A stretch of DNA of 64,000 nucleotides from Franconibacter pulveris DSM 19144 (GCA_000621185.1 KK211221.1:701347-765346); one strand, 5' to 3'. Shown: positions 1-9,907, counted from the stretch's first letter. Numbers and translations: made by a program. The notes: a model not told the origin generated them from the letters alone.

Positions 1-722
1 CGCAGCACCTTACGCAACGTCCGGCAGAATTAAGCGAGCAAGAAAACAGCGAAGCATTGCAGCAGGCGCTGGCCTCAGTCGCCGGCATGCTTCGCGACAA
101 CGCCAGCCGCCAGGGCGAACTCCGCCAGCAGCTGCGCCAGGATGAGCATAACCGCACGCAGTTGCAGACGCTGATGCAGGAGATTGCGCAGGCGACGCGC
201 ACCCTGGCGGAGTGGGGACATCTCAATTTGCTGATTGGCTCGCAAAAAGGGGACAAATTCCGCAAGTTTGCTCAGGGGCTGACGCTTGATAACCTGGTCT
301 GGCTCGCCAATAACCAGCTCACGCGCCTGCACGGGCGCTATTTGCTCAAGCGCAAGCTTAGCGAGGAGCTGGAGCTGGAGGTGGTCGATACCTGGCAGGC
401 CGACGCGGTGCGCGACACCCGCACGCTTTCCGGCGGCGAAAGCTTCCTCGTGAGCCTCGCGCTGGCGCTGGCGCTCTCGGATCTGGTGAGCCATAAAACG
501 CGCATCGATTCGCTGTTCCTTGACGAAGGGTTCGGCACGCTGGACGCCGAAACGCTTGATACCGCGCTGGACGCCCTCGACGCGCTGAACGCCAGCGGCA
601 AAACCATTGGCGTAATCAGCCACGTTGAAGCGATGAAAGAGCGCATCCCGGTGCAAATCAAAGTGAAAAAGGTGAACGGGCTGGGCTTCAGCCGGCTCGC
701 GCGCGAGTTTGCGGTGGCGTAA
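1..722 (+). CDS. sbcC: SbcC exonuclease subunit, C-terminal part
   Basis: This is the 3' end of the large ATPase subunit of the SbcCD nuclease, which cuts DNA hairpins and protein-blocked ends. The frame is open from base 3, so the gene enters from outside the window. The visible part has the end of the coiled-coil arm, then the C-terminal ABC-type head: the signature LSGGES (about bases 427-444), Walker B LFLDEGFGTLD and the D-loop, and an H-loop histidine in VISHVEAM. An Rad50/SbcC head of this kind must pair with the N-terminal Walker A half, which is not visible. It lies next to mak and rdgC as in E. coli. Any start codon inside this piece (for example TTG at 57) is not the real start. 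Confidence 0.97.
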   Translation, partial: QHLTQRPAELSEQENSEALQQALASVAGMLRDNASRQGELRQQLRQDEHNRTQLQTLMQEIAQATRTLAEWGHLNLLIGSQKGDKFRKFAQGLTLDNLVWLANNQLTRLHGRYLLKRKLSEELELEVVDTWQADAVRDTRTLSGGESFLVSLALALALSDLVSHKTRIDSLFLDEGFGTLDAETLDTALDALDALNASGKTIGVISHVEAMKERIPVQIKVKKVNGLGFSRLAREFAVA

Positions 723-723
723 A

Positions 724-752
724 AAAGGGCGCTTTACGCGCCCTCGTTTTTA
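724..752. terminator. Bidirectional terminator between sbcC and mak
   Basis: A hairpin AGGGCGC / GCGCCCT (726-732 and 738-744) has an A-run on the left and a T-run on the right. It can end both sbcC (+) and mak (-). Confidence 0.8.
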
Positions 753-1661
753 CTCACCGAGCGGCCAGAGCCAGGCCGCGCCGCGCACGCCGCTGGAGTC
801 GCCGTGTCGCGCCTTGCGAATGGGAGTTTCGCACTCGCCGCCAAACACCCACGGCTTGATGAGCTGCGGCACGGTTTTATAGAGCCGGTCGACGTTGCTC
901 ATGCCGCCGCCCAGCACAATCACGTCCGGGTCGAGAATATTCACGATATGCGCCAGCGACTTCGCCAGCCGCAGCTCGTAGCGGCTGAGCGCCAGTTCCG
1001 CCAGCGCGTCCTGCTCGCTTACCAGGCGAATGATTTCGTTGCCCTTTAATGCATGTCCGCTCAGACGCTGATAGTCGGTGGCAAAGCCCGTGCCGGAGAT
1101 AAAGGTTTCGATACACCCCTGTTTGCCGCAGTAGCACGGCACTTCTTCGCGATAGCGCAGCTCATCTTCGTCCATCCACGGCAGCGGATTGTGCCCCCAT
1201 TCGCCCGCGTTGCCGTTGCCGCCAATATGGCTGTGGGCATTAAGCGCGATGCCCGCCCCGCAGCCGGTGCCAATAATCACGGCGAAAACCGTCTGCGCGC
1301 CCGCCGCCGCGCCATCCACCGCTTCGGAAACGGCAAGGCAGTTGGCGTCGTTCGCAAGGCGCACTTCACGTCCCAGCCGGGCGCTGAGATCTTTATCGAA
1401 AGGCTGGCCGTTCAGCCAGGTGGAGTTGGCGTTTTTCACCACGCCGGTATAAGGCGAAATCGTGCCGGGGATCCCTACGCCGACCGTACCGCGCTCGCCG
1501 GTCGCCTCTTCCGCCAGACGCACCAGTTCGGCGATGGTTTCAATGGTCTGATGATAGTCGTTGCGCGGCGTCGGCAGGCGGTGGCGAAAACGCTGTTCGC
1601 CCTGGTCGCTGAGCGCGATGACTTCAGTTTTGGTACCGCCTAAGTCAATCCCAATACGCAC
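750..1661 (-). CDS. mak: Fructokinase Mak (ROK family)
   Basis: This cytoplasmic sugar kinase phosphorylates fructose (and other hexoses) with ATP. The 303-residue product is almost the length of E. coli Mak (302). It shows the N-terminal phosphate loop DLGGTKTE, the ROK zinc/signature region [15 protein letters not shown], the catalytic-base region LANDANC, and GTGCGAG. The start is GTG at 1661 (CAC on the plus strand), placed just after an AAGGAG ribosome site and giving the conserved [10 protein letters not shown]-terminus. It is divergent from rdgC. Assignment rests on the strong match to E. coli Mak and on synteny. Confidence 0.95.
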   Translation of the reverse strand: MRIGIDLGGTKTEVIALSDQGEQRFRHRLPTPRNDYHQTIETIAELVRLAEEATGERGTVGVGIPGTISPYTGVVKNANSTWLNGQPFDKDLSARLGREVRLANDANCLAVSEAVDGAAAGAQTVFAVIIGTGCGAGIALNAHSHIGGNGNAGEWGHNPLPWMDEDELRYREEVPCYCGKQGCIETFISGTGFATDYQRLSGHALKGNEIIRLVSEQDALAELALSRYELRLAKSLAHIVNILDPDVIVLGGGMSNVDRLYKTVPQLIKPWVFGGECETPIRKARHGDSSGVRGAAWLWPLGE

Positions 1662-1787
1662 GTGTTGCTCCTTATATCTGATGAATTATCAAGAGAGTAG
1701 AAGGCGCGCCCCGGAAAGGCAATGAAACGGAACCCCCGATTCGCTATCATGCCCGCTGCGTTTAATAAGCAGGCCGTGGAAAAGATT

Positions 1788-2699
1788 ATGCTGTGGTTCA
1801 AAAATGTAATGGTATACCGTTTAAACCGCGACGTTTCCCTTCGCGCGGATGAGATGGAGAAACAGTTAGCGCCCCTTTCCTTTACCCCTTGCGGTAGCCA
1901 GGATATGGCGAAAACCGGCTGGGTGTCGCCCATGGGCTCGCACAGTGATGCATTAACCCACGCCGCCAACGGACAGATTGTGATTTGCGCCCGCAAAGAA
2001 GAAAAAATGTTGCCCGCGCCGGTTATCAAGCAGGCGCTGGAAGCGAAAATCGCAAAGCTTGAGGCAGACCAGGGCCGCAAGCTGAAAAAAACCGAGAAAG
2101 ACTCGCTGAAAGACGAAGTGCTGCATTCGCTGCTGCCGCGCGCCTTCAGCCGCTTCAGCCAGACCATGATGTGGATAGATACCGTCAACGGACTCATTAT
2201 GGTGGACTGCGCCAGCGCCAAAAAAGCGGAAGATACGCTGGCGCTGCTACGTAAGAGTCTGGGTTCGCTGCCGGTGGTGCCGCTGACGCTTGAGACGCCT
2301 ATCGAACTGACGCTGACCGAATGGGTGCGCAGCGGCAGCGCGGCGCAGGGCTTCCAGCTGCTGGACGAGGCCGAACTAAAGGCGATTCTTGAAGGCGGCG
2401 GCGTGATCCGCTGCAAACAGCAGGAGCTGGTAAGCGACGAGATTGCGGTGCATATCGAAACGGGCAAAGTGGTCACCAAACTGGCGCTCGACTGGCAGCA
2501 ACGCATCCAGTTTGTGCTGGCCGACGACGGTTCAATCAAGCGGCTGAAATTCGCCGATGAGCTGCGCGACCAGAACGAAGATATTGACCGGGAAGATGTC
2601 GCGGCGCGTTTTGACGCCGACTTCACGCTAATGACCGGCGAACTGTCGGCGCTTATCCAGAACCTGGTGGAAGGGTTGGGCGGCGAAGCGCAGCGCTAA
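1788..2699 (+). CDS. rdgC: Recombination-associated protein RdgC
   Basis: RdgC is a ring-shaped, nucleoid-associated DNA-binding protein that limits RecA-dependent recombination. The start at 1788 gives the conserved N-terminus [15 protein letters not shown] and 303 residues, exactly the E. coli length; the open frame reaches further upstream but those residues are not conserved. No transmembrane or signal segment is seen. It lies divergent from mak and is followed by a strong hairpin terminator. Confidence 0.96.
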   Translation: MLWFKNVMVYRLNRDVSLRADEMEKQLAPLSFTPCGSQDMAKTGWVSPMGSHSDALTHAANGQIVICARKEEKMLPAPVIKQALEAKIAKLEADQGRKLKKTEKDSLKDEVLHSLLPRAFSRFSQTMMWIDTVNGLIMVDCASAKKAEDTLALLRKSLGSLPVVPLTLETPIELTLTEWVRSGSAAQGFQLLDEAELKAILEGGGVIRCKQQELVSDEIAVHIETGKVVTKLALDWQQRIQFVLADDGSIKRLKFADELRDQNEDIDREDVAARFDADFTLMTGELSALIQNLVEGLGGEAQR

Positions 2700-2720
2700 T
2701 CCTCGTGTTGCGCTACAAAG

Positions 2721-2750
2721 AAAAAAGCACCGTTTAACGGTGCTTTTTTA
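2721..2750. terminator. Bidirectional terminator, rdgC/ppnP
   Basis: A-run, hairpin AGCACCG-TTTAA-CGGTGCT and T-run lie between the convergent rdgC and ppnP genes. Confidence 0.88.
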
Positions 2751-2763
2751 CAGGGTTCGGCTA

Positions 2764-3048
2764 TCAAAGGTAGCGGCAGAGGTAAGTGGTGGTATCTGCC
2801 ACCTGCAGATGAAACTCGCTGTGGCCCGGCACGTTAAACAACTGGCCCGCTTCGTAGGTTTTCCATTCCGTTTCGCCCGGCAGCAGAACATGCAGCGCGC
2901 CGCTTATTACCGTCATCTCTTCCGGCTGCGCGGTGCCGAAGGTGTATTCACCCGGCTCCATCACGCCTACGCTGGCGCGGCCCGTGCTACTGCTGGTAAA
3001 ACCGATGGATTTCACTTTACCGGAGAAGTACTCATTACTCTGAAGCAT
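2764..3048 (-). CDS. ppnP: Pyrimidine/purine nucleoside phosphorylase PpnP
   Basis: A 94-residue single-domain cupin-fold enzyme (formerly YaiE) that splits many nucleosides with phosphate. The N-terminus [17 protein letters not shown] and the C-terminus [18 protein letters not shown] match the family over the whole length. It lies between rdgC and aroM as in E. coli. Confidence 0.95.
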   Translation of the reverse strand: MLQSNEYFSGKVKSIGFTSSSTGRASVGVMEPGEYTFGTAQPEEMTVISGALHVLLPGETEWKTYEAGQLFNVPGHSEFHLQVADTTTYLCRYL

Positions 3049-3128
3049 GGCCTGGCCCTTTTAAAAATGGTTGGAAAAACAATATAGAGGGCAAGCCGTC
3101 GGCCTGTCACGCAAATTGTTAACGCCTC

Positions 3129-3806
3129 TCAGACCAGCAATTCCGCCGCCATGCGGGCTACCAGCACGTTTGATAGCAGTACCGGCACATCCAGCGCTTT
3201 TTGCAGTAGATCGCGGTGTTTTTGATAAAAGCCGAGGCAGTCGAGCACCAGCACATCGGCGCCGCGGCCAACAAGTTCGCGTCCGGCGTTTACCAGATCT
3301 TCATCGGTGCCAAATACCGGGTTCGCCAGTGCGTAAAACGGCGCTTTCTCCAGCGTGTGCCACTTTTGCGCCTGCACATTTAACAACTCCGGCACCGGAA
3401 TGATGACCCCCACCTGATGCCCGTCGACAATAGAAGCCACCAGCGGCGGGATAATACGCTCCGGCTCCAGCAGCATGGAATTGCGTGCTTTGAGGTAGTT
3501 GAAGCGGTAGGTGCTCATCAGCAAAATAACGTCGTAGCCCTGGTTATCCAGCACCTCGACCAGGCCCTGCAGCGCCTTCTCCACTTTATTGCGCGAAACC
3601 TCCGCCGCGCGGTTATCGTTAAGCAGCGTCAGCATGACCTCATCGCCCGGGTCAGGCGAGTAATCTTCCATCACCTCTTCGCGGGTAATCTTCCCAAGCA
3701 GGCTGATGTGCGTTATCTGGTCTTCAGAAATGTGTTCGGTTAATAGCGGCAGAACTGCACTTACCGGCACCACACCGACAGTAAGTATCGCCAAGGTTGC
3801 ACTCAT
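3129..3806 (-). CDS. aroM: AroM family protein
   Basis: AroM is a member of the Asp/Glu racemase-like superfamily; its reaction is not established. It is the last gene of the aroL-yaiA-aroM transcription unit in E. coli. The start at 3806 gives [16 protein letters not shown] and 225 residues, the E. coli length; the frame is open 46 codons upstream but those residues look like intergenic DNA. The 275-bp gap to yaiA is larger than usual for an operon, so an own promoter is possible. Confidence 0.93.
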   Translation of the reverse strand: MSATLAILTVGVVPVSAVLPLLTEHISEDQITHISLLGKITREEVMEDYSPDPGDEVMLTLLNDNRAAEVSRNKVEKALQGLVEVLDNQGYDVILLMSTYRFNYLKARNSMLLEPERIIPPLVASIVDGHQVGVIIPVPELLNVQAQKWHTLEKAPFYALANPVFGTDEDLVNAGRELVGRGADVLVLDCLGFYQKHRDLLQKALDVPVLLSNVLVARMAAELLV

Positions 3807-4081
3807 TCTTATTCCGCCTTTCTTAACTCCAGTTTGCTGCGACAGTTTGCTGCGACGCAGGCTACCTGACCTGGCAGGATTGATAGGTGAGATCAAAAAG
3901 CGTAGCAGTTTTCCTCTTATGCGCTTCCCGGCTTTTGGCTGCATTCACCGCAAGGCATAACTTAATAGTAACGGATTATTAACGAAGCGAATGGATTAAT
4001 GGTGTGATAATTCACTGCGGGGACGATTTTCAGAATCAGGGACAGGGTTGCTTATGCAACCCACTTCCCTTGTCATGGCGG

Positions 4082-4273
4082 TCAGGTTTTATCCGGGTCT
4101 TCATAGCGGCGCTGCGCGTCCAGCGCTTCCTGCTCGGTCGGGTGTTCGCTGATAAGCGTGTTCGGCTCCGGATGATCCGCGCGCAGTTGGTACCAGGTGA
4201 CGGTTTTGTCTGTACCGCCCTTTTCAACGGTAACAATGCGCGATTCGCGGGGGTAAGGGGGTCTTGTCGGCAT
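4082..4273 (-). CDS. yaiA: Small protein YaiA
   Basis: A 63-residue protein of unknown function, rich in charged residues, with no membrane segment. It matches E. coli YaiA in length and in position between aroL and aroM. The ribosome site AGGAAG precedes the ATG at 4273. Expression is expected with aroL. Confidence 0.9.
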   Translation of the reverse strand: MPTRPPYPRESRIVTVEKGGTDKTVTWYQLRADHPEPNTLISEHPTEQEALDAQRRYEDPDKT

Positions 4274-4324
4274 AATGCTTCCTTTTTATGGTGAAGAAGC
4301 AGTAAGTATAGACAATCCCGCAGG

Positions 4325-4849
4325 TTAGCTTGCCTGAGCCAGACGCAATGCCGCGAGGATTGCCGCGACAACCTGCTCCGGGGACCGGGCTGCGTTAATC
4401 ACATGATGGGCGGCCTGACGGTAAAGCGGCTCACGGTCGGCGAGCACTTCGCTTATCTCTTGCGAAACCGGTTTGCCGGTGAGCGTAGGACGCTGCCCCT
4501 CTTCCGGAAACGCCTCCAGACGACGCGCCAGCTCTTCCGGCTCCACCTGGAGATAGATAACCGCGCCTTTCTCGCGCATAAACTGACGGTTTTCCGCCGC
4601 GAGGACCATTCCGCCGCCGGTCGCGACGAGCGTGGAAGGCGCGGTGACCGACTTAAGCGCCTGCGTTTCACGCGCGCGGAATCCCGGCCACCCTTCGCTT
4701 TCTACAATTTCTGCGACGGTCATGCGCGTGCTTTCCAGCAGCCAGTGATCGGTATCGACAAAGGCGTACCCCAGGGCTTTCGCCAGAGCTTTCCCAATGG
4801 TGGTTTTACCGCAACCGCGGGCGCCGACCAGGAAAATGGGTTGGGTCAT
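4325..4849 (-). CDS. aroL: Shikimate kinase II AroL
   Basis: AroL phosphorylates shikimate at the 3-hydroxyl with ATP in the chorismate pathway. The 174 residues show the Walker A loop [11 protein letters not shown] (residues 8-18), the shikimate-contact motifs DTDHW and FRARE, the GGG motif (VATGGGM) and the lid region with R-PTLTGKP. Length equals E. coli AroL. The upstream DNA carries TrpR- and TyrR-like operator sequences (listed separately), as expected for the regulated isozyme rather than AroK. Confidence 0.96.
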   Translation of the reverse strand: MTQPIFLVGARGCGKTTIGKALAKALGYAFVDTDHWLLESTRMTVAEIVESEGWPGFRARETQALKSVTAPSTLVATGGGMVLAAENRQFMREKGAVIYLQVEPEELARRLEAFPEEGQRPTLTGKPVSQEISEVLADREPLYRQAAHHVINAARSPEQVVAAILAALRLAQAS

Positions 4850-4926
4850 GGATGGATTATCCTCAGTCGCTGTTGCCAGGACAGATTGAGCGTAAAGATG
4901 ATGACGGATGCGTCATCATATCATTA

Positions 4927-4963
4927 AACTAGTACGCAAGACAGGCGTAAAATAAAAGTTACA
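4927..4963. promoter_or_regulatory. Putative TrpR half-operator and TyrR box of aroL
   Basis: AACTAGTACGCAAG at 4927-4940 equals the right half of the classical trp operator. CGTAAA-N6-GTTACA at 4946-4963 agrees with the TyrR box TGTAAA-N6-TTTACA at 10 of 12 positions. Both lie upstream of aroL (start 4849), which in E. coli is repressed by TyrR and TrpR. The left half of the TrpR palindrome is poor. Confidence 0.6.
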
Positions 4964-5201
4964 GCTATGTTTCAAGTCTCTGAATTTACAATTTAATTTC
5001 ATTTGAAACCTGGCGTCAGCTGTAAAGCTTATCTGGCACATTTGAGAGCGCCCACCTTACTTGAAAAAGATGGCCGGGCACAAGCCCCTGCGGGCGAGCC
5101 TTCGGTAACACATTTCTTAATAGCTTTACGAATCAGGCTGTTTACAACCGCCAAATTTTCTCCAGACTTAGTTTTATGACTCAATGACAGAGGTGTAAAT
5201 C

Positions 5202-5975
5202 ATGCAATCGGAAGAACAACGTCTGATTGATGGACTTTTTTCCAGACTGAAAACCGCCGAGGCCAACAGCGCGCCGCGCGATGCGCAAGCCCAGCAGCTG
5301 ATCGAACAACACCTGCGCGAGCAGCCCGCGGCAGGCTACTACATGGCGCAGACGATCCTTATTCAGGAAGCGGCGATTAAAGAGCTCAACAGCCGTATTC
5401 AGGGGCTGGAGGCGCAGGTCGCGCAGCTACAGCACGCCGCGAAACAGCAGCAGAGCAGCGGCGGCTTCCTGGCGGGCCTCTTTGGCGGCGGTTCCCGCGC
5501 GAGCGAAACACAACCGCAGGCGCAGACGGGTCGCAGCGCAGACCCTATACCTGGCGCGCAAAACTACCAGGGCGCCGCGCCGGGCAGCTATAACAATGCC
5601 CCTGCGCAGGGCTACGCCCAGCAAAACTACAGCGCGCCGCGCGGCGGCGGCTTTATGGCGGGCGCGCTGCAAACGGCGGCAGGCGTGGCGGGCGGCGTGG
5701 TGCTTGGCAATATGCTCACCAGCATGTTCAGCCATCACCAGCCGGAAGAGATTGTGAATATTATCAATGAACCGGCGCAACCGGCTGATAACAGCGCGGT
5801 TAACGCGGTGGAGGATTACAACCAGGCCGATGACAGCCAGCTGCTGAACCAGGACGCCGGGCTGCAGCAAGACGACACCAACGACTATTACGCCAATGAA
5901 GATATTAACAATGACTTCAGCGGCGATGATTTTGGCGGTGACGACTTCGGCGGCGACGACGACAGCTGGGTTTAA
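5202..5975 (+). CDS. DUF2076 domain-containing protein
   Basis: A 257-residue protein of unknown function. Its N-terminal 75 residues form the DUF2076 helical/coiled-coil region (heptads up to about residue 85). Then come a Gly/Ser/Gln/Pro-rich linker, a hydrophobic Gly-rich stretch (GGFMAGALQTAAGVAGGVVLG, about 150-170) that could insert in or associate with a membrane, and a strongly acidic tail with Asp-Asp-Phe-Gly-Gly repeats. No cleavable signal is clear. The start at 5202 has AGAGGTGTAAATC upstream. It is absent from this position in E. coli and stands alone, convergent with yaiI. Confidence 0.85.
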   Translation: MQSEEQRLIDGLFSRLKTAEANSAPRDAQAQQLIEQHLREQPAAGYYMAQTILIQEAAIKELNSRIQGLEAQVAQLQHAAKQQQSSGGFLAGLFGGGSRASETQPQAQTGRSADPIPGAQNYQGAAPGSYNNAPAQGYAQQNYSAPRGGGFMAGALQTAAGVAGGVVLGNMLTSMFSHHQPEEIVNIINEPAQPADNSAVNAVEDYNQADDSQLLNQDAGLQQDDTNDYYANEDINNDFSGDDFGGDDFGGDDDSWV

Positions 5976-5978
5976 GCC

Positions 5979-6428
5979 TTAACCTTTTTTGCCGCTGAGC
6001 CACTTATCGAGCTCGGCGGCAAAACGCTGCCGGTCGCGCTGGCTCAGGCTGTCAGGCCCGCCGGTCTGAATGCCGCTTGAGCGCAGCGTATCCATAAAAT
6101 CACGCATCGTAAGGCGCTCTTTAATGGTCGCTTCGCTATAAAGCTCGCCGCGCGGGTTAAGCGCCGCCGCGCCTTTCGCCAGCACTTCCGCCGCCAGCGG
6201 GATATCCGCGGTAATCACCAGATCGCCCCGCTCGCATAACCGCACAATTTCGTTATCCGCTACGTCGAAGCCCGCCGGCACGCGCATAGCGCGTATAAAC
6301 CGCGATGGCGGCACCCGGATATTCTGGTTCGCCACCAGCGTGACGGGGGTTTGCGTGCGCTCCGCTGCGCGGAACAGCACCTCTTTAATAACATTCGGAC
6401 ACGCGTCGGCATCCACCCAGACTGGCAT
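5979..6428 (-). CDS. yaiI: UPF0178 protein YaiI
   Basis: A 149-residue protein with a PIN-like/NYN nuclease-like fold family pattern ([15 protein letters not shown] at the N-terminus, [15 protein letters not shown] in the middle), so a metal-dependent nuclease role is likely but not shown. Its ATG overlaps the stop of the DUF421 gene (TAATG at 6426-6430), so the two are translationally coupled. In E. coli yaiI lies between aroL and proC, as here. Confidence 0.92.
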   Translation of the reverse strand: MPVWVDADACPNVIKEVLFRAAERTQTPVTLVANQNIRVPPSRFIRAMRVPAGFDVADNEIVRLCERGDLVITADIPLAAEVLAKGAAALNPRGELYSEATIKERLTMRDFMDTLRSSGIQTGGPDSLSQRDRQRFAAELDKWLSGKKG

Positions 6429-6883
6429 TACGACTCCTGTTTTTCTGCGGGAATAACGGCAATTTTGCCGTTTTTCTCAAGAATGGCGAATTTTATCTGA
6501 TCCAGCCGCTCAATGCCCTGGCTAGTGCGCGCCGAGCTTAAAATATCCTCTTCGGAAATCCCCGAGCGCCGCATTCGCTTCTCCAGCAGCTTGCCGTTTT
6601 CCACCAGTATCAGCGGCGAGCCGTCAATAATAAGATCAAGACGCGGGATCGTATTTTTCAGGTAGCTAAAGAGAATATCGAGCACGATCAGGGTGATGAT
6701 GGTAATTGCCGCGCCGGTCACAGAGAAGTCGTTGCCCAGCAGCGCCTGCTGCGTTGCCTCGCTGATAATCAGTAGCAGCACGAAATCAAAGGAATTCATC
6801 TCCAGCAGCGTGCGCCGCCCGGCTATTTTCAACACAATCAGCAGCAGCACGTACATTCCCGCAGCGCGAAGTACGCTTTCCAT
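6428..6883 (-). CDS. DUF421/YetF-type membrane protein
   Basis: A 151-residue inner-membrane protein with three N-terminal hydrophobic segments (about residues 5-20, 30-50 and 55-75), followed by a small cytoplasmic domain with the family pattern [14 protein letters not shown] and [12 protein letters not shown]. The function of the YetF family is not known. It lies in a tight operon: 9 bp after the upstream membrane protein and overlapping yaiI by one base. Confidence 0.85.
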   Translation of the reverse strand: MESVLRAAGMYVLLLIVLKIAGRRTLLEMNSFDFVLLLIISEATQQALLGNDFSVTGAAITIITLIVLDILFSYLKNTIPRLDLIIDGSPLILVENGKLLEKRMRRSGISEEDILSSARTSQGIERLDQIKFAILEKNGKIAVIPAEKQES

Positions 6884-6892
6884 TTTTCTCTC

Positions 6893-7405
6893 CTAGGGAT
6901 AAACCCACTGTTTCAGCGTGACGGCGTCAGCCCCTTCAAGCGCGATCTGCGAGGTGAAAAGCCCTGCCGTTTGCGGCTGGGTCATCAGCCAGACGGCGTG
7001 TTCTCCCGTTTTGGTGGCAGGAAAGGTCAGCGAGATTTCATGCGTTGAGGAGTGCGTGACCAGCGGCTGCGGGCGCAGCGTCTGGATAACAAACTTATCC
7101 ATGAAGTCGCCGGCAAGCCGCACGGTTACCGGTTTATCAGGCTCGCCTTTAATACGCAGCGTGAAAGGCTCATCGCTCTCTGAGCGCAAAAAACGTTGAT
7201 ATTCCACCGTCAGCGTCCCCTGTGCGTTCGCCTTTGACGTTTCGCTCAGCCAGCCGTCGGAGAAGCCGCCAAGCAAGGCGATAACCACAATGACATAAAG
7301 CAGCCAGTTGCCGCTACGCTGCAGTACCCACTCCACTCGCTGGGCGCGCATATCTTCCTGAATCGGATAGTGACGACTGCGGTATTCATCCGGTGTCTTA
7401 TCCAT
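6893..7405 (-). CDS. Single-span membrane protein of unknown function
   Basis: A 170-residue protein with a cytoplasmic N-terminus of about 35 residues, one transmembrane helix (WLLYVIVVIALLGGF), and a periplasmic beta-rich domain. I do not recognise the family. The start at 7405 is chosen because CCAGGAGG lies six bases before that ATG, against none for the ATG at 7426. It heads the operon with the DUF421 gene and yaiI, so the extracytoplasmic domain may work with the DUF421 protein; this is inference. Confidence 0.75.
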   Translation of the reverse strand: MDKTPDEYRSRHYPIQEDMRAQRVEWVLQRSGNWLLYVIVVIALLGGFSDGWLSETSKANAQGTLTVEYQRFLRSESDEPFTLRIKGEPDKPVTVRLAGDFMDKFVIQTLRPQPLVTHSSTHEISLTFPATKTGEHAVWLMTQPQTAGLFTSQIALEGADAVTLKQWVYP

Positions 7406-7517
7406 ATCAGCCTCCTGGTTTTTCATTTAAGCCTAGCCGAAGCCTTAACGAATCGCCCGAAAGCGCGTTAAGCTATACCCCTTCTGACTACTTACGCGAC
7501 AGAAACGGAGTGAAGCT

Positions 7518-8327
7518 GTGGAAAAGAAAATAGGGTTTATCGGTTGCGGCAATATGGGCAAGGCTATCCTGGGCGGGCTGCTCGCCAGCGGCCAGGCGCG
7601 GGCGGACCAGATTTGGGTATATACGCCGACGCCGGAAAATGTCGCTGAGCTTCAGGAGGAGTATGGCATCAACGGCGCCGGGAGCGCGCAGGAAGTGGCG
7701 CAAACCGCCGATATCGTTTTTAGCGCAGTGAAGCCGAACATTACCGTGAAAGTGTTGAGCGACATCGCTTCCAGCTTCAATAAAGAGTCGCTGGTGGTCT
7801 CTATCGCCGCGGGCGTTACGCTGGATCAGCTCGCCACGGCGTTGGGCCACGACCGAAAAATCATCCGCACGATGCCGAATACACCGTCGCTGGTGCAGGC
7901 GGGCATGACCTCCATCACCCCCAACGCGCTGGCGACGGCGGACGATATCGACACCGTGCTGGCTATTTTCAGAAGCTTCGGCGAAGCGGAAGTGGTGGCC
8001 GAATACCTGATTCACCCGGTTGTGGGCGTTAGCGGCTCCGCCCCGGCGTATGTATTTATGTTTATCGAAGCGATGGCCGATGCCGCCGTGCTGGGCGGCA
8101 TGCCGCGCGCGCAGGCTTATAAATTTGCAGCCCAGGCGGTGATGGGTTCGGCGAAAATGGTGCTGGAAACCGGCAAACACCCGGGCGAGCTGAAAGATAT
8201 GGTCTGCTCCCCTGCCGGCACGACTATCGAGGCGGTGCGGGTGCTGGAGGAGCGCGGTTTGCGTTCCGCCGTGATTGAAGCGATGCAGGCTTGCATGGCG
8301 AAGTCGGAAAAGCTCAGCAAAGGGTAA
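7518..8327 (+). CDS. proC: Pyrroline-5-carboxylate reductase ProC
   Basis: ProC makes L-proline from pyrroline-5-carboxylate with NADPH. The 269-residue length equals E. coli ProC. The Rossmann motif IGFIGCGNMGKAILGG opens the protein, and the family signature PGELKDMVCSPAGTTIEA lies near the C-terminus. The start codon is GTG at 7518 (GTGGAAAAG). It is divergent from the membrane-protein operon and followed by a strong terminator. Confidence 0.97.
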   Translation: MEKKIGFIGCGNMGKAILGGLLASGQARADQIWVYTPTPENVAELQEEYGINGAGSAQEVAQTADIVFSAVKPNITVKVLSDIASSFNKESLVVSIAAGVTLDQLATALGHDRKIIRTMPNTPSLVQAGMTSITPNALATADDIDTVLAIFRSFGEAEVVAEYLIHPVVGVSGSAPAYVFMFIEAMADAAVLGGMPRAQAYKFAAQAVMGSAKMVLETGKHPGELKDMVCSPAGTTIEAVRVLEERGLRSAVIEAMQACMAKSEKLSKG

Positions 8328-8330
8328 GAA

Positions 8331-8357
8331 AAAGGCCCCCGCAGGGGCCTTTTTTTA
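8331..8357. terminator. Terminator of proC and araE
   Basis: AAAGGCCCC / GGGGCC hairpin followed by seven T. The opposite side carries an A-run, so it can also end araE; the T-run overlaps the araE stop codon (8355-8357). Confidence 0.9.
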
Positions 8358-9773
8358 TCGTCCGATGTCGCGAAGCTTTTTGCCCGCCATCAGGTTTTTC
8401 TCGATATGTTCCAGCGTGACGTTTTTGGTCTCCGGAATAAGCCAGAAGGTGACGCCGATAAAGGCGACATTCAGCAGCGTATAGATCCAGAAGGTGCCCG
8501 CCGCGCCGACGTTATCAATCAGCGTCAGAAAGGTCGCGCCGATAACCATGTTCGACACCCAGTTGGTGGTGGTTGAACAGGTGACGCCAAAGTCGCGGCA
8601 TTTCAGCGGCTGGATTTCAGAGCACAGGATCCACACCACCGGCGCGGCGCTCATGGCATAACCGGCGATGCACATCATGGTCATGCCGACGGAAAGCCAG
8701 GAGATGCCGCGCGAGACGTCGCCGCCATTGACCTGCATCAGGCAGTAGCCCAGCACCAGCGTGCCGATGGCCATGACGCTAAAGCCTATCTTCAGCGCCG
8801 GTTTGCGCCCGGCTTTATCCACGGTAAACACCGCAATAAACGTGGCGAGCATAAAGGTCAGCCCCACGACTACAGTGGCTATCATCTGCTGTTCAGTGCT
8901 GGCGAACCCGGCCATCTCAAAAATTTTCGGCGCGTAATACATGATGATGTTCATGCCGGTGAACTGCTGCATCGCCTGCAGCAGCATGCCGAGAAAAACG
9001 GCGCGGCGCACATTGCGGTTGGCTTTGAATAATGACCAGCCGCCCTGCTTCACCTTCAGGCTCTCACGAATATCGTTAAGCTCCTGACGTGCTTTCTCGG
9101 ACGTGTCACGCAGCATGCGCAGCACCTCTTCCGCTTCGATATGCATCCCCTTCGCCGCCAGCCAGCGCGGGCTGTTGGGCAAGAAAATCACCATAATCAG
9201 CAGCGCGATGGCGGGCAACGCCAGCACGCCGAGCATGGCTCGCCAGTTGCCGCTGTAGCTCAGCGCCGTGTCGGATAAAAAGGCGAGCAGGATCCCAAGC
9301 GTCACCATCAGCTGATAGAGACTTATCATCTTGCCGCGGACATTCTCCGAGGCCATTTCAGAGAGGTAGAGCGGCGCGGTATAAGAGGCGATACCCACCG
9401 CCACGCCCAGCACCACGCGGAAAATCAGTAACATCTCAAGCGAAGTGGCGAAAGCAGAGCCCAGCGAGCCGAGAATAAATAAGATTGCCCCCGCCAGCAG
9501 GCTATATTTTCGTCCCAGCCGCGAGGAGAGCCAGCCGTTAAAAAGCGCACCAAGCGCGGCGCCTAGCATCATGCTGCTCACCACCCACTCCTGCGCCCGG
9601 CTGCTCAGGGAGAAATGGTGAGTAATAAAAGGCAAAGCTCCGGAAATAACGCCGATATCAAGGCCGAACAATAACCCGGCGACGGCGGCGGACACGGAAA
9701 CAAAGAGATTCATGCGGCGCACTTTACGCTCGTGCGCGGTTAATCCAGGCGTGACATCACTTACCGAGGACAT
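8355..9773 (-). CDS. araE: L-arabinose:H+ symporter AraE
   Basis: A 12-helix MFS sugar/proton symporter of the inner membrane. The start at 9773 (GGGAGAAG upstream) gives 472 residues, the length of E. coli AraE, and very high similarity: [17 protein letters not shown], the loop motifs GRKYSLL and [10 protein letters not shown], the PESPR-like LPNSPRWL, and the C-terminal [12 protein letters not shown]. It is distinguished from GalP by the AraC/CRP sites found upstream. In E. coli araE is near lysA, so its place next to proC is different; no other ara gene is in the window. Confidence 0.93.
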   Translation of the reverse strand: MSSVSDVTPGLTAHERKVRRMNLFVSVSAAVAGLLFGLDIGVISGALPFITHHFSLSSRAQEWVVSSMMLGAALGALFNGWLSSRLGRKYSLLAGAILFILGSLGSAFATSLEMLLIFRVVLGVAVGIASYTAPLYLSEMASENVRGKMISLYQLMVTLGILLAFLSDTALSYSGNWRAMLGVLALPAIALLIMVIFLPNSPRWLAAKGMHIEAEEVLRMLRDTSEKARQELNDIRESLKVKQGGWSLFKANRNVRRAVFLGMLLQAMQQFTGMNIIMYYAPKIFEMAGFASTEQQMIATVVVGLTFMLATFIAVFTVDKAGRKPALKIGFSVMAIGTLVLGYCLMQVNGGDVSRGISWLSVGMTMMCIAGYAMSAAPVVWILCSEIQPLKCRDFGVTCSTTTNWVSNMVIGATFLTLIDNVGAAGTFWIYTLLNVAFIGVTFWLIPETKNVTLEHIEKNLMAGKKLRDIGR

Positions 9774-9840
9774 CTTTACTTCTCCCGTTGAGAGGCACGT
9801 TGCCAACACGATAACGGTAGAAGAATCCTGCAAAGAGAGT

Positions 9841-9878
9841 CAGGCGTTAAAGCGGCGCAGATATGGATAAATATGCTG
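9841..9878 (-). promoter_or_regulatory. AraC-binding site (two half-sites) upstream of araE
   Basis: On the minus strand CAGCATATTTATCCATA (9878-9862) matches the AraC half-site seen at araE and araBAD. Four bases later follows CGCCGCTTTAACGCCTG, a weaker direct half-site at the usual 21-bp register. This is the arrangement of the E. coli araE activator region. Confidence 0.8.
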
Positions 9879-9891
9879 CACACCTCTGTTT

Positions 9892-9907
9892 TGTGACGCA
9901 ACCATCA
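9892..9907. promoter_or_regulatory. Putative CRP site upstream of araE
   Basis: TGTGA-CGCAAC-CATCA has one perfect CRP half and one weak half, 13 bp upstream of the AraC site, as in the E. coli araE promoter. Confidence 0.6.
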
